Below, in pieces: positions 7,467 to 15,272 of a stretch of 64,000 nt of DNA. This stretch comes from an uncultured Eubacteriales bacterium (GTDB lineage: Bacteria > Bacillota > Clostridia > Saccharofermentanales > UBA5734): NCBI GenBank assembly GCA_903835065.1, contig CAILLO010000049.1, positions 1 through 64,000 of the forward strand. Reading direction: 5' to 3'. The notes under the pieces are model-generated. The model saw only the letters and a program-made list of their open reading frames with translations, searched no databases and was not told the origin of the DNA. How positions within the stretch are numbered: position 1 is the stretch's first letter; every line of letters begins with the position of its first letter. A program made the translations under genes and the position numbers.

Positions 7467-9452
7467 TCAGCCGACGTCGAGCATGTCGAGGTATCGGTGC
7501 CCGTTGGTCTCGATGTGGAGCTTGCGACCGGCCAGGTTTTCGCCGAGCAGCAGCTCGAAGACCTCCGCCGTCCGCTTCGCGTCCTCGGGACAGACGCGCA
7601 CGAGCCGCCTCGTCACGGGGTTCATCGTCGTGCGCCACATCATCTCGGGCTCGTTCTCGCCGAGCCCCTTCGAGCGCTGGATCGAGCACTTGTCGGCGCC
7701 GAGCCGCGCGAGCAGGTCGGACTTCTCCTTCTCGGAGTAAGCGAAGTGAGTCTGCTCCTCCTTGCGGTTGCGGTAGGTGACCTCGAACAGGGGAGATTCC
7801 GCGATATGGACCTTGCCCGATTCGATCAGGGTCGGCACCAGCCGGTAGAGCATCGCGAGAATCATCGTGCGGATGTGGAAGCCGTCGACGTCGGCGTCGG
7901 TGCAGACGATCACCTTGGAGAAGCGGAGCGAGGCCATGTCGAAGGCGGAGAGGTCCCGGTTGTGCTTCGTCTGGATCTCGACGCCGCATCCGAGGACCTT
8001 GACGAGGTCGGTGATGATCTCGCTGCGGAAGATGCTCTCGTAGTCGGCTTTCAGACAGTTCAGGATCTTGCCGCGGACCGGCATGATCGCCTGGAACTCG
8101 GCGTCGCGTCCGAGTTTGCACGAGCCGAGCGCGGAGTCGCCCTCGACGATGTAAAGCTCCCGCTTCGCGACGTCCCTCGTGCGGCAGTCGACGTACTTCT
8201 TCACACGGTTCGCGATGTCGATGCTGCCCATCAGCTTCTTGCGCAGGTTGAGCCGCTGCTTTTCCGCCGATTCTCGGGACCGTTTGTTCGCGAGCACCTG
8301 CTCCGCGATCCGATCGGCGTCGGCGCGGTTCTCGATGAACCACACCTCGAGCTTCTGGCGGATCGTCTCGGTCATGAATTCCTGGATGTAGCGGTTGTTG
8401 ATCGCCTTCTTGGTCTGGTTCTCGTAGCTCGTCGACGTCGAGAAGGAGCTGGAGACGAGCAGCAGGCTGTCCTGGACGTCCGGGAAGGTGATCTTCGATT
8501 CGTCGGCCTTGTATTTTCCACGCGTCTTGACGAGGCGTTCGATTTCCGAAACGAAGGCGCTGCGGACAGCCTTGTCGGGCGATCCGCCGTACTCGAGCCA
8601 GCTCGAGTTGTGGTAGTACTCGAGCACGTTGACCTCGTTGTGGAAGCAGAACGCGACGGACAGCTTGACCTTGTACTCCGGCTTGTCGTCGCGGTCCCGG
8701 CCGCGGCCGGCCGCTTCGAACAGGACGGGCTGCGACAGGGCGTTGTCGCCGGCGAGTTCCTTGACGTACCCCTCGATTCCGTCTGGGTACAGGAAGACCT
8801 CGGTCGTGCCGGCCGTCTCGTCGGAGAACGTGAATTCGACGCCGGGGTTCACGATCGCCTGGCGCTTCAGCGTGTCGAGGAAATAGGAATCCGGGATCTC
8901 GGTCTCGGTGAAGACCTCGCGGTCGGGCTTCCACTTCTGAAAGGAACCGGTCGCGTTGAAGCGCGTGGGCGTCTTCTTCAGCCCACCGACGTTCTCGCCC
9001 TTCTCGAAATGGAGCTCGTACTTGAACCCGTCGCGCTGCACGGCGACGTCGAACCAGGCCGAGGCGTACTGCGTCGCGCAGGCGCCCAGCCCGTTCAATC
9101 CCAAACTGTATTCGTAGCTCTCGCCGGAGAGATTGTCGTATTTGCCGCCCGCATAGAGTTCGCAGTAGACGAGTTCCCAGTTGAAGCGCGCCTCCTTCTC
9201 GTTGTAGTCGAGCGGAATGCCGCGGCCATCGTCCCGGACGGAGTAGGAGCCGTCCTTGTATCGGCGGACCTCGATCTTCCTGCCGTACCCTTCGCGGGAC
9301 TCGTCGATCGAATTGGAGAGGATCTCGAAGAAGGAATGCTGGCACCCTTCGAGCCCGTCGGAACCGAAGATCACGGAAGGACGCAGCCGGACGCGGTCCG
9401 CGCCCTTCAGGGAGGAGATGCTGTCGTTCCCGTAGACCTTCGCCTTCGCCAT
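7467..9452 (-). CDS. parE: Type IIA topoisomerase ATPase subunit (ParE/GyrB-like, divergent)
   Basis: A 661-residue GHKL ATPase plus Toprim subunit. The ATP site is visible as ILSNSIDES (Asn and Asp) and DDGRGIP, and YSLGLNGLGA stands in for the usual lid glycine box. Toprim acidic residues are in IVEGDSALGS and CTDADVDG, and RSKGLGENEPEMM is family-typical. The transducer part (about residues 270-390) is unlike classical ParE. The form with RDAEFQAIMPVRGKILNCLK resembles the second topoisomerase pair seen in many Clostridia. ATG 9452 follows GGAGGACGGG. It is the first gene of a parE-parC-deacetylase-like operon. Confidence 0.92.
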   Translation of the reverse strand: MAKAKVYGNDSISSLKGADRVRLRPSVIFGSDGLEGCQHSFFEILSNSIDESREGYGRKIEVRRYKDGSYSVRDDGRGIPLDYNEKEARFNWELVYCELYAGGKYDNLSGESYEYSLGLNGLGACATQYASAWFDVAVQRDGFKYELHFEKGENVGGLKKTPTRFNATGSFQKWKPDREVFTETEIPDSYFLDTLKRQAIVNPGVEFTFSDETAGTTEVFLYPDGIEGYVKELAGDNALSQPVLFEAAGRGRDRDDKPEYKVKLSVAFCFHNEVNVLEYYHNSSWLEYGGSPDKAVRSAFVSEIERLVKTRGKYKADESKITFPDVQDSLLLVSSSFSTSTSYENQTKKAINNRYIQEFMTETIRQKLEVWFIENRADADRIAEQVLANKRSRESAEKQRLNLRKKLMGSIDIANRVKKYVDCRTRDVAKRELYIVEGDSALGSCKLGRDAEFQAIMPVRGKILNCLKADYESIFRSEIITDLVKVLGCGVEIQTKHNRDLSAFDMASLRFSKVIVCTDADVDGFHIRTMILAMLYRLVPTLIESGKVHIAESPLFEVTYRNRKEEQTHFAYSEKEKSDLLARLGADKCSIQRSKGLGENEPEMMWRTTMNPVTRRLVRVCPEDAKRTAEVFELLLGENLAGRKLHIETNGHRYLDMLDVG

Positions 9453-9501
9453 CCCGTCCTCCGCTCCATATCTTGGGGTCCGTCTTCGCTGACCCGGTTC
9501 G

Positions 9502-9507
9502 ATTATA
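9502..9507 (-). promoter_or_regulatory. -10 box of parE operon
   Basis: TATAAT on the minus strand, 50 nt upstream of the parE ATG. No good -35 is seen 16-18 nt upstream (closest TGCCGT), so the promoter is only half convincing. Confidence 0.5.
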
Positions 9508-9562
9508 CACCATGTAGAAATGCGGACGGCATGGGAAAGCCGCCCTTTCGAGCGGCTCCATC

Positions 9563-9638
<76 letters not shown>

Positions 9639-9640
9639 GT

Positions 9641-9714
<74 letters not shown>

Positions 9715-9732
9715 GCGCCATTACGGTTGTGG

Positions 9733-9761
9733 ATTCTACCGCATCGACGGAGGTTTGTCCA
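9733..9761 (-). promoter_or_regulatory. Promoter of the tRNA-Gly/tRNA-Arg unit
   Basis: TGGACA (9761-9756), a 17-nt spacer and TAGAAT (9738-9733) on the minus strand, ending 19 nt before tRNA-Gly. Confidence 0.75.
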
Positions 9762-9834
9762 CCGCGGACTGCGGACGGTCTTCCGCATGTGCCCGGGACC
9801 ACCTGGGAACTCCCGCTTTCCGGCGTCTTTCCGT

Positions 9835-9863
9835 TTGACATACGCGGGGGGCTTCTCTATAAT
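9835..9863 (+). promoter_or_regulatory. Consensus promoter of the His/Gln/Lys tRNA unit
   Basis: TTGACA (9835-9840), exactly 17 nt, then TATAAT (9858-9863). This is a perfect sigma-A consensus, as expected for a strong stable-RNA promoter, 30 nt upstream of tRNA-His. Apart from this and the opposing promoter, the 178-base gap between the two tRNA units holds nothing I can identify. Confidence 0.92.
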
Positions 9864-9892
9864 CGCGTTGTGCCTTGCGCGCGGCTTCATAC

Positions 9893-9969
9893 GGTGGAAT
9901 TAGTTCAGTGGTTAGAGCGCCAGATTGTGGATCTGGATGTCGCGGGTTCAAATCCCGTATTCCACCCCA
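9893..9969 (+). tRNA. tRNA-His (anticodon GTG)
   Basis: A 77-nt tRNA including the extra G(-1) at 9893, which pairs with discriminator C9966. The anticodon loop ATTGTGGAT gives GUG. CCA is encoded. Confidence 0.95.
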
Positions 9970-10007
9970 GAACCCCCTCCGCGGGGCCCGAAAGGGCCCT
10001 GCCCCGA

Positions 10008-10082
10008 TGGGATGTAGCCAAGGGGTAAGGCACGGGACTTTGACTCCCGCACTCGCAGGTTCGAATCCTGCCGTCCCAGCCA
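10008..10082 (+). tRNA. tRNA-Gln (anticodon TTG)
   Basis: A 75-nt cloverleaf starting TGGGATGTAGCC. The anticodon loop CTTTGAC gives UUG, the discriminator is G, and CCA is encoded. Confidence 0.95.
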
Positions 10083-10085
10083 CAG

Positions 10086-10161
10086 GAGCCATTAGCTCAG
10101 TCGGTAGAGCACTTGACTTTTAATCAAGGGGTCCGGAGTTCGAGCCTCCGATGGCTCACCA
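10086..10161 (+). tRNA. tRNA-Lys (anticodon TTT)
   Basis: A 76-nt cloverleaf starting GAGCCATTAGCTCAG. The anticodon loop CTTTTAA gives UUU, and CCA is encoded. It is the last tRNA before the terminator. Confidence 0.95.
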
Positions 10162-10167
10162 GCTTCG

Positions 10168-10203
10168 AGAGGCCGGTACCCGGAAGGGGCCGGTCTCTTT
10201 GTT
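10168..10203 (+). terminator. Terminator of the His/Gln/Lys tRNA unit
   Basis: AGAGGCCGG (10168-10176) pairs with CCGGTCTCT (10190-10198), nine pairs with one G-U, followed by TTGTT. It starts seven bases after tRNA-Lys. Confidence 0.75.
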
Positions 10204-10250
10204 CGGGAATCGGCCCTTCACTGGTTCGGACACGACCAAAGGAGCGCAGC

Positions 10251-10802
10251 ATGGACCTTCCGCTCGACCTGCTCCAGGACCCCGACACCGAAATCCGGCT
10301 CGTCGCCTTCGACGAATCCCACCTGCCCGCACTCGCCCCCCTTTTCCTCGACCTACCGACGCTGCGGCTGTATCTTCCCACGCTCGCCCGTCCGCTCAAC
10401 GAAGCGCAGCTGCGCGGCATGCTCGGCGACTGGCACGACGCGACGACGCAGTTCGTCTTCACGATCTTCTTCAAGAACGGGATCGCCGGCATCTGCAACC
10501 TCGAAGCCGTCGACTGGACCAACCGAAGCGCCGAGGCCGGCGTCGCGCTCCTTCCGGGAGACAACCGGGGCCACGGGATCGCCCGGGCCTCGATGAAGCT
10601 GCTGATCGGCTTCTGCTTCCGCGAGATGGGTCTCCACCGCCTGCAGGCGCGCATCCAGGAAGGGAACGACCGCTCGATCCACCTCTTCGAGAGCCTCGGC
10701 TTCGTCCAGGAGGGCATGCTGCGCGAGGCGGTCTTCCGCTCGGGCCATTGGAAGGGCCTTCGGATGTACTCTCTCCTCGACCGGGACTTCGCAGCGCTCT
10801 GA
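10251..10802 (+). CDS. GNAT family N-acetyltransferase (RimJ/RimL-like)
   Basis: A 183-residue acetyl-CoA-dependent acetyltransferase. The acetyl-CoA loop is LLPGDNRGHGIARASM (Q/R-x-x-G-x-G/A type), followed by the family-typical GLHRLQARIQEGNDRSIHLF and a final SLGFVQEGMLRE strand, as in RimJ/RimL and ribosomal-protein acetyltransferases. The substrate is unknown. ATG 10251 follows AAAGGAGC. It sits between the tRNA terminator and the phosphofructokinase promoter, so it is probably read by leak-through or by a promoter I cannot place. Confidence 0.88.
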   Translation: MDLPLDLLQDPDTEIRLVAFDESHLPALAPLFLDLPTLRLYLPTLARPLNEAQLRGMLGDWHDATTQFVFTIFFKNGIAGICNLEAVDWTNRSAEAGVALLPGDNRGHGIARASMKLLIGFCFREMGLHRLQARIQEGNDRSIHLFESLGFVQEGMLREAVFRSGHWKGLRMYSLLDRDFAAL

Positions 10803-10825
10803 CCCGTCGCCCACGGCCCCCTTCG

Positions 10826-10854
10826 TTGTCGGAGGCGGGCCGTTATGCTATATT
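10826..10854 (+). promoter_or_regulatory. Promoter of the phosphofructokinase gene
   Basis: TTGTCG (10826-10831), 17 nt, TATATT (10849-10854), placing the start site about 40 nt before the ATG at 10902. Confidence 0.8.
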
Positions 10855-10901
10855 CACGATGTTTGCAGATTCCCGCACCCGCCCACCAAAGGAGGAACCC
10901 C

Positions 10902-12146
10902 ATGACCAAGCTCATCGGAAACGCGATCTTCGGCCAGTCCGGCGGCCCCACTTCCGTGATCAACGCCAGCGCGGCCGGCGTGATCCAGGAAGCCCTGAAG
11001 CAGAAGGGCACGATCGGGAAGGTCTACGGCGCCGCCCACGGCATCAAGGGCATCCTCGCCGAGCAGTTCTACGACATGTCCAAGGAGGACCCGGCCGAAC
11101 TCGACCTCCTGAAGACGACCCCCTCTTCCGCGCTCGGCTCCTGCCGCTACAAGCTCAAGAAGGCCGAAGACGACGAGACCGACTACAAGCGCCTTCTCGA
11201 GGTCTTCCGCAAGTACGACATCCGGTACTTCTTCTACAATGGCGGCAACGACTCGATGGACACGTGCAACAAGATCTCCAAGTACATGCAGAAGTCGGGC
11301 TACGAGTGCCGCGTGATGGGCGTCCCCAAGACGATCGACAACGACCTCTGGGGCACCGACCACTGCCCCGGCTTCGCTTCCGCCGCGAAGTACATCGCGA
11401 CCTCCACCATGGAGGTCTATCTCGACGCCCGCGTCTATGACACGGGTATGGTCACGATCCTCGAGGTCATGGGCCGCAACGCCGGCTGGCTGACCGCGGC
11501 GACCGCGATCGCCGCATTCAAGGGCCTCGGCCCCGACCTGATCTACCTGCCCGAAGTCGACTTCGACCTCGACACCTTCCTCGTCGACGTCAAGAAGATC
11601 TACGACCGCGAGAAGAAGTGCATCATCGCCGTCTCCGAGGGCATCAGGACCAAGGAAGGCAAGTACATTCCCGAACTCGGCGGCGACCTGGCCAAGGACG
11701 CCTTCGGCCACGCCCAGATGGGCGGCACCGCCTCCATCCTCGCCGGCATCGTGAAGGAGAAGCTCGGCTGCAAGATCCGGGCGATCGAATTCTCGCTTCT
11801 GCAGCGCTGCGCCGCGCATTGCGCCTCGAAGACCGACGTCGAGGAGTCCTACATGGCCGGCCGCACGGCCGTGGAAGTCGCCGTCGCCGGCGGCACCGAC
11901 CAGATGGTCGCCTTCCGCCGCGCCCCCGGCGCCGACTACGCCTGCGAGATCCACCTGATTCCGCTCGACGACGTCGCGAACACCGAAAAGAAGATTCCGA
12001 AGGAATGGATCAACGCCGAAGGGAACTTCGTGACGCAGGCCTACGTCGACTACGTCCTGCCCCTGATCCAGGGCGAGTCCTCTCCCCCGATGGTCGATGG
12101 CGTGCCGCGCTTCGCGAAGCTGAAGAAGGTCCTGGCGACGAAGTAG
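10902..12146 (+). CDS. 6-phosphofructokinase, probably pyrophosphate-dependent
   Basis: A 414-residue group-II-type phosphofructokinase converting fructose 6-phosphate to the 1,6-bisphosphate. FGQSGGPTS opens the fold and GVPKTIDNDL and EVMGRNAGW are substrate-binding motifs. The phosphoryl-donor loop is GGNDSMDT. Asn in place of the Gly of ATP enzymes (GGDGS), and Lys in PKTIDND instead of Gly, are hallmarks of PPi-using enzymes, so PPi dependence is inferred with fair confidence. Known PPi enzymes usually have Asp rather than Asn at the first position. It has a strong AAAGGAGG site, its own promoter and a 13-bp terminator. Confidence 0.9.
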   Translation: MTKLIGNAIFGQSGGPTSVINASAAGVIQEALKQKGTIGKVYGAAHGIKGILAEQFYDMSKEDPAELDLLKTTPSSALGSCRYKLKKAEDDETDYKRLLEVFRKYDIRYFFYNGGNDSMDTCNKISKYMQKSGYECRVMGVPKTIDNDLWGTDHCPGFASAAKYIATSTMEVYLDARVYDTGMVTILEVMGRNAGWLTAATAIAAFKGLGPDLIYLPEVDFDLDTFLVDVKKIYDREKKCIIAVSEGIRTKEGKYIPELGGDLAKDAFGHAQMGGTASILAGIVKEKLGCKIRAIEFSLLQRCAAHCASKTDVEESYMAGRTAVEVAVAGGTDQMVAFRRAPGADYACEIHLIPLDDVANTEKKIPKEWINAEGNFVTQAYVDYVLPLIQGESSPPMVDGVPRFAKLKKVLATK

Positions 12147-12175
12147 CCGGCTTCTTTGTCCCGACCGGGTCCGAA

Positions 12176-12212
12176 AGAGGGTTCCGTCAGACGACGGGGC
12201 CCTCTTCCCTTT
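12176..12212. terminator. Shared convergent terminator between the phosphofructokinase and MFS genes
   Basis: AGAGGGTTCCGTC (12176-12188) and GACGGGGCCCTCT (12193-12205) make a 13-bp stem with two G-U pairs and an AGAC loop. It is followed on the plus strand by TCCCTTT and on the minus strand by TTTC. It overlaps the last codons of the MFS gene and probably works in both directions. Confidence 0.75.
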
Positions 12213-13503
12213 CCGAGAGCACGGGAACGGGCTCGGGACGTCGCTTCCCGGCGTCGGGCGCACCCCGCAGGCGGTACCAGCGGACGGCGAATGCGCCGGC
12301 GGCGGCGAATCGAAGCAGCGACGAAAGGCCCATGGTCATCGACATGGCCCAGCGGTTCGAACCGAGCGACTCGTACATCCAGACGCCGAAGAGCGGGGCG
12401 AGGATGTTCGTGACCAGGGTCAGGCTGGAGAAGATCGCGATCCGCAGCGTCTTGTCCTCCTCCCCGACCACCTCGAGCAGGCATTGGAAGATCGCGAGCT
12501 GGAAGGCGGGGAAGGTCAGGCCGATCAGCGTGGTCATCGCGAAGAGCGCCGGAAGCGCGATTCCGGCCGGCAGATACGTCGAGAAGAGGTAGACGAAGGG
12601 CGTGGTCGCGACGCCGAGGATGCCGATCACGAGAGTCAGCCGGATTCCGTGGCGATCGATGAAGCGGCTCCAGTATCCGGTCGTGGCCATGTTCAGCAGG
12701 GACGACAGGACCGCGATCCAGCTTATCCAGGCTTCGTCGGCGCCGAGATAGCGGACCTGCGTCAGGAAGAAGAGGGGCCAGGCCATCTGCCAGGAGAAGT
12801 ACAGCAGCAGGGAGAGGGCGGCGAAGCCCGTGAACAGGCGGGAACGGACGAGCGACCGCACCGCGGACCCGAAGCGGTGGAGGCGCGCCGCAACCGGAGT
12901 CTGGGAATCCCCACCGCGCACCCTGCGGATCAGCTGGATCTGGAGGAAGGAGGCGAGGAACGCGATCGTGAAGAAGAGCTGGTAGAGGTGGATCCGGTCG
13001 CCGTCGGTCCGGGGCAGGTAGGCGAGCAGCAGCCCCGTGACGAGGACGATGACGGCGCCGCTCAGGAAGGTCAGGCGGGTCCGGCGGGCATAGTAGGAGT
13101 TCCGGAGATCCGGGGCGACGACGTCGGAGAAGTAGGCCTGCCAGCTCGTCGTGTAGAGCGAGAGCGGCGCGTTCGACAACGCGAAGAGGACCACCATCGC
13201 CCACACGCGGGACGCCCCGAGGAAGGGCGTGAGGCCGACGGCGAGATAGCAGGCCGCGAGCAAGAGGATCGAAATCTCGACCATCCGTCGCTTGTTGTGC
13301 ATCCGGTCGGTCGCGAGCGCTCCGGGAATCAGGACCGCGAGTCCGAAGAGCGGCGGGAGCGAACTCATGAGGCCGATCTGGAAGTCCGAAGCCCCCAAAC
13401 GGGTCGCGAACATGCTGGCGAAGGCGGTCGCGAGATTCGCGACGACGGCCGCCGCGAGACCTTCCCTGGCCAGCAGCGACCGGTTTTCCGGATGGTCCAT
13501 CAT
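12187..13503 (-). CDS. MFS transporter
   Basis: A 438-residue integral membrane protein with about 12 hydrophobic segments. The loop between helices 2 and 3 carries TDRMHNKRRMV, a degenerate version of the MFS D-R-x-G-R/K-R motif, and a second-half equivalent is SRFIDRHGIR. The substrate is not evident. Start ATG 13503 overlaps the stop of the flavin reductase gene (ATGA; an alternative ATG lies one codon on), so it is the last gene of a coupled operon starting near 17921. Export of a product of that operon is plausible but unproven. Confidence 0.85.
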   Translation of the reverse strand: MMDHPENRSLLAREGLAAAVVANLATAFASMFATRLGASDFQIGLMSSLPPLFGLAVLIPGALATDRMHNKRRMVEISILLLAACYLAVGLTPFLGASRVWAMVVLFALSNAPLSLYTTSWQAYFSDVVAPDLRNSYYARRTRLTFLSGAVIVLVTGLLLAYLPRTDGDRIHLYQLFFTIAFLASFLQIQLIRRVRGGDSQTPVAARLHRFGSAVRSLVRSRLFTGFAALSLLLYFSWQMAWPLFFLTQVRYLGADEAWISWIAVLSSLLNMATTGYWSRFIDRHGIRLTLVIGILGVATTPFVYLFSTYLPAGIALPALFAMTTLIGLTFPAFQLAIFQCLLEVVGEEDKTLRIAIFSSLTLVTNILAPLFGVWMYESLGSNRWAMSMTMGLSSLLRFAAAGAFAVRWYRLRGAPDAGKRRPEPVPVLSEREEGPVV

Positions 13504-14147
13504 CTGCCCTTCATGCGGCGTTTCAGCACCTGTTCTCCTGCGACGGAATACCCGAAGAATCCGAGGCAGCGGCCGAGCGTCCAGTATTCCCCATGGCAGT
13601 AGCCGACGAGTCCGGCCCTCTCCAGGGAGAGGCGGCCGTCATCGCCGAGCAGGTCGGCGCGGTGGGTGACGCCGGTCACCTCCGCCAGGAAGAGATCGTG
13701 CGACCCGAGTTCCTGGACGCTCTTCACGCGGCACTCGAGCGTCAGGGGGCTCTCGGCGACCGTGGGCGCAAGGGCGAGCGTGTCCGAGGAGACCTCAGTC
13801 AGCCCGCATTCGACGAACTTGTCGACCGTTTCTCCCGATTTGACGCCGCACAGGTCGGCGACGCGGGCCAGGCGGGTGTCGACGAGATTGACGGTGAATT
13901 CGCCGGACTCCGTGATCAGCCGGTGGGAGTACCGGCTCTTCCGGACCGAAATGGAGACCATCGGCGGATCCGAGCACACGGTGCCGGCCCAGGCGATCGT
14001 GATCAGGTTGGCGCGCGAGGTCTCCGGCGTCGTGCCGCGACAGCCGACGAGCACGACCGGTACGGGCGATAGCAGCGCGGCCGGCTTCATGCGAAGCCGC
14101 CCGTCCTGCCGGGGCGAATCCAAGTCGTGGGCTGTTCCTGTATCCAT
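13500..14147 (-). CDS. Flavin reductase-like (FMN-binding split barrel) protein
   Basis: A 215-residue protein of the flavin reductase-like domain family (DIM6/NTAB type). Residues 23-190 contain PVPVVLVGC, ITIAWAGTVCSDPPMVSISV and GEFTVNLV, which form the FMN-binding split barrel. Such proteins reduce flavin with NAD(P)H or act as small flavoproteins. The start at 14147 has GGAGGAACC immediately upstream and lies 12 bases after the preceding stop. The context with acetyltransferases, Ogt and an MFS carrier does not reveal a partner oxygenase. Confidence 0.82.
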   Translation of the reverse strand: MDTGTAHDLDSPRQDGRLRMKPAALLSPVPVVLVGCRGTTPETSRANLITIAWAGTVCSDPPMVSISVRKSRYSHRLITESGEFTVNLVDTRLARVADLCGVKSGETVDKFVECGLTEVSSDTLALAPTVAESPLTLECRVKSVQELGSHDLFLAEVTGVTHRADLLGDDGRLSLERAGLVGYCHGEYWTLGRCLGFFGYSVAGEQVLKRRMKGR

Positions 14148-14159
14148 GGTTCCTCCGGA

Positions 14160-15272
14160 TCAGCGGACTCCGAACATCTCGTGTTCCAGGAGCCATTCCT
14201 TCACGTCGAGCCCTCCGCTGAACCCGACGAGCTTGTTGTCCTTGCCGATCACGCGGTGGCAGGGAACGACGATCGCCAGCGGATTGGCCGAGCAGGCGGA
14301 GCCCACGGCGCGGGTGAGACGGCGGGCCGTCTCGGCGTCCTGGTCCGACATCCGGAGGGCGACCTGCTCATAGGTCAGCGTCGTGCCGAAGGGGATCCGC
14401 GAGAGCGTGCCCCACACCTTCTGCTGGAAGAGACTGCCGTTCGGGCGCGTCGCGATCTCGAAGGCGGTCCTCTCCCCCGCGATGTATTCCTCGATCTGCC
14501 TTGCGGCGCGCTGGACTTCGGCGGGCAGCTTCACTTTCCCCAGGGACTTCTTCGATTCCACGGAGAACAGCATGCCGTTACGGTCGCAAAGCCCCTGAAG
14601 GAACGCGGCGGAAAGGAGGGCGCCCTGTTCGACGGGCTGGTCCAGCCGCAGGAATCCGACCGCGTCGACGGCGTTCCGGTCCCCGCTGACATGGACATAG
14701 CCGCGGGCGAAGGGGACGAAGGCGATGCCGTACCCGTCGAATTCCTCCCGCAGCATCGAAAGCAGCGCGACATCGCGGAAGCCGTCGTCGATCGGAGAGG
14801 CGCCACGAAGCACACCTTCCCGAGTCCACCCAGGGAGATCCGCCTTTCGGTCCTCCTGGAGGGGAACCCGCATCTCGACGCGGTGAAGGCCGAAATGATA
14901 GAAGGCGGTCTTCAGGATCCGGTCGAGGACTTCGAGCAACTGGGGCTCGTCGAGCGACACGAGAAGCAGGAGTTCGGCGGAGGAGCGGACCGGGTCGATG
15001 CGCTGGAGGCCGGCGATTCCCGAGAAGGCTCCGTCGGTCGGGGATTCGACGGACAGGAACCAGGATCGGCCGCCGCGCTCGTCCTCGGCCCTGGCGCGGA
15101 TCCACTCGACGATCGACGATTCGCGCTGCTGAAGGTCCTCCGCGCCGGCCGAGATCGTTCGGTCTCCGGGTCGGCGGACCAGCACCTCGAGCGTGGAGGC
15201 GTCGGAAATCCGGAGAGGTCTGGCATCGGGTCTTCGATAGGCAACCATTCGCTTCTCACCGTCTCTTTCCAT
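14160..15272 (-). CDS. GNAT-like / O6-alkylguanine-DNA alkyltransferase fusion
   Basis: A 370-residue two-part protein. Residues 1-190 look like a RimL-type GNAT fold (RPLRISDAS, GIAGLQRIDPV, FYHFGLHRVEMRV), but the acetyl-CoA pyrophosphate loop is degenerate (LVSLDEPQLLEVL). Residues about 195-370 are a complete Ogt/MGMT: a ribonuclease-H-like subdomain, then FQQKVWGTLSRIPFGTTLTY and the active-site IVVPCHRVIG with acceptor Cys at about 338. Ogt removes O6-alkyl groups from guanine to its own cysteine. ATG 15272 overlaps the preceding stop (TGATG); an ATG at 15248 has a slightly better ribosome site and would trim only eight residues. This is unusual domain architecture. Confidence 0.85.
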   Translation of the reverse strand: MERDGEKRMVAYRRPDARPLRISDASTLEVLVRRPGDRTISAGAEDLQQRESSIVEWIRARAEDERGGRSWFLSVESPTDGAFSGIAGLQRIDPVRSSAELLLLVSLDEPQLLEVLDRILKTAFYHFGLHRVEMRVPLQEDRKADLPGWTREGVLRGASPIDDGFRDVALLSMLREEFDGYGIAFVPFARGYVHVSGDRNAVDAVGFLRLDQPVEQGALLSAAFLQGLCDRNGMLFSVESKKSLGKVKLPAEVQRAARQIEEYIAGERTAFEIATRPNGSLFQQKVWGTLSRIPFGTTLTYEQVALRMSDQDAETARRLTRAVGSACSANPLAIVVPCHRVIGKDNKLVGFSGGLDVKEWLLEHEMFGVR

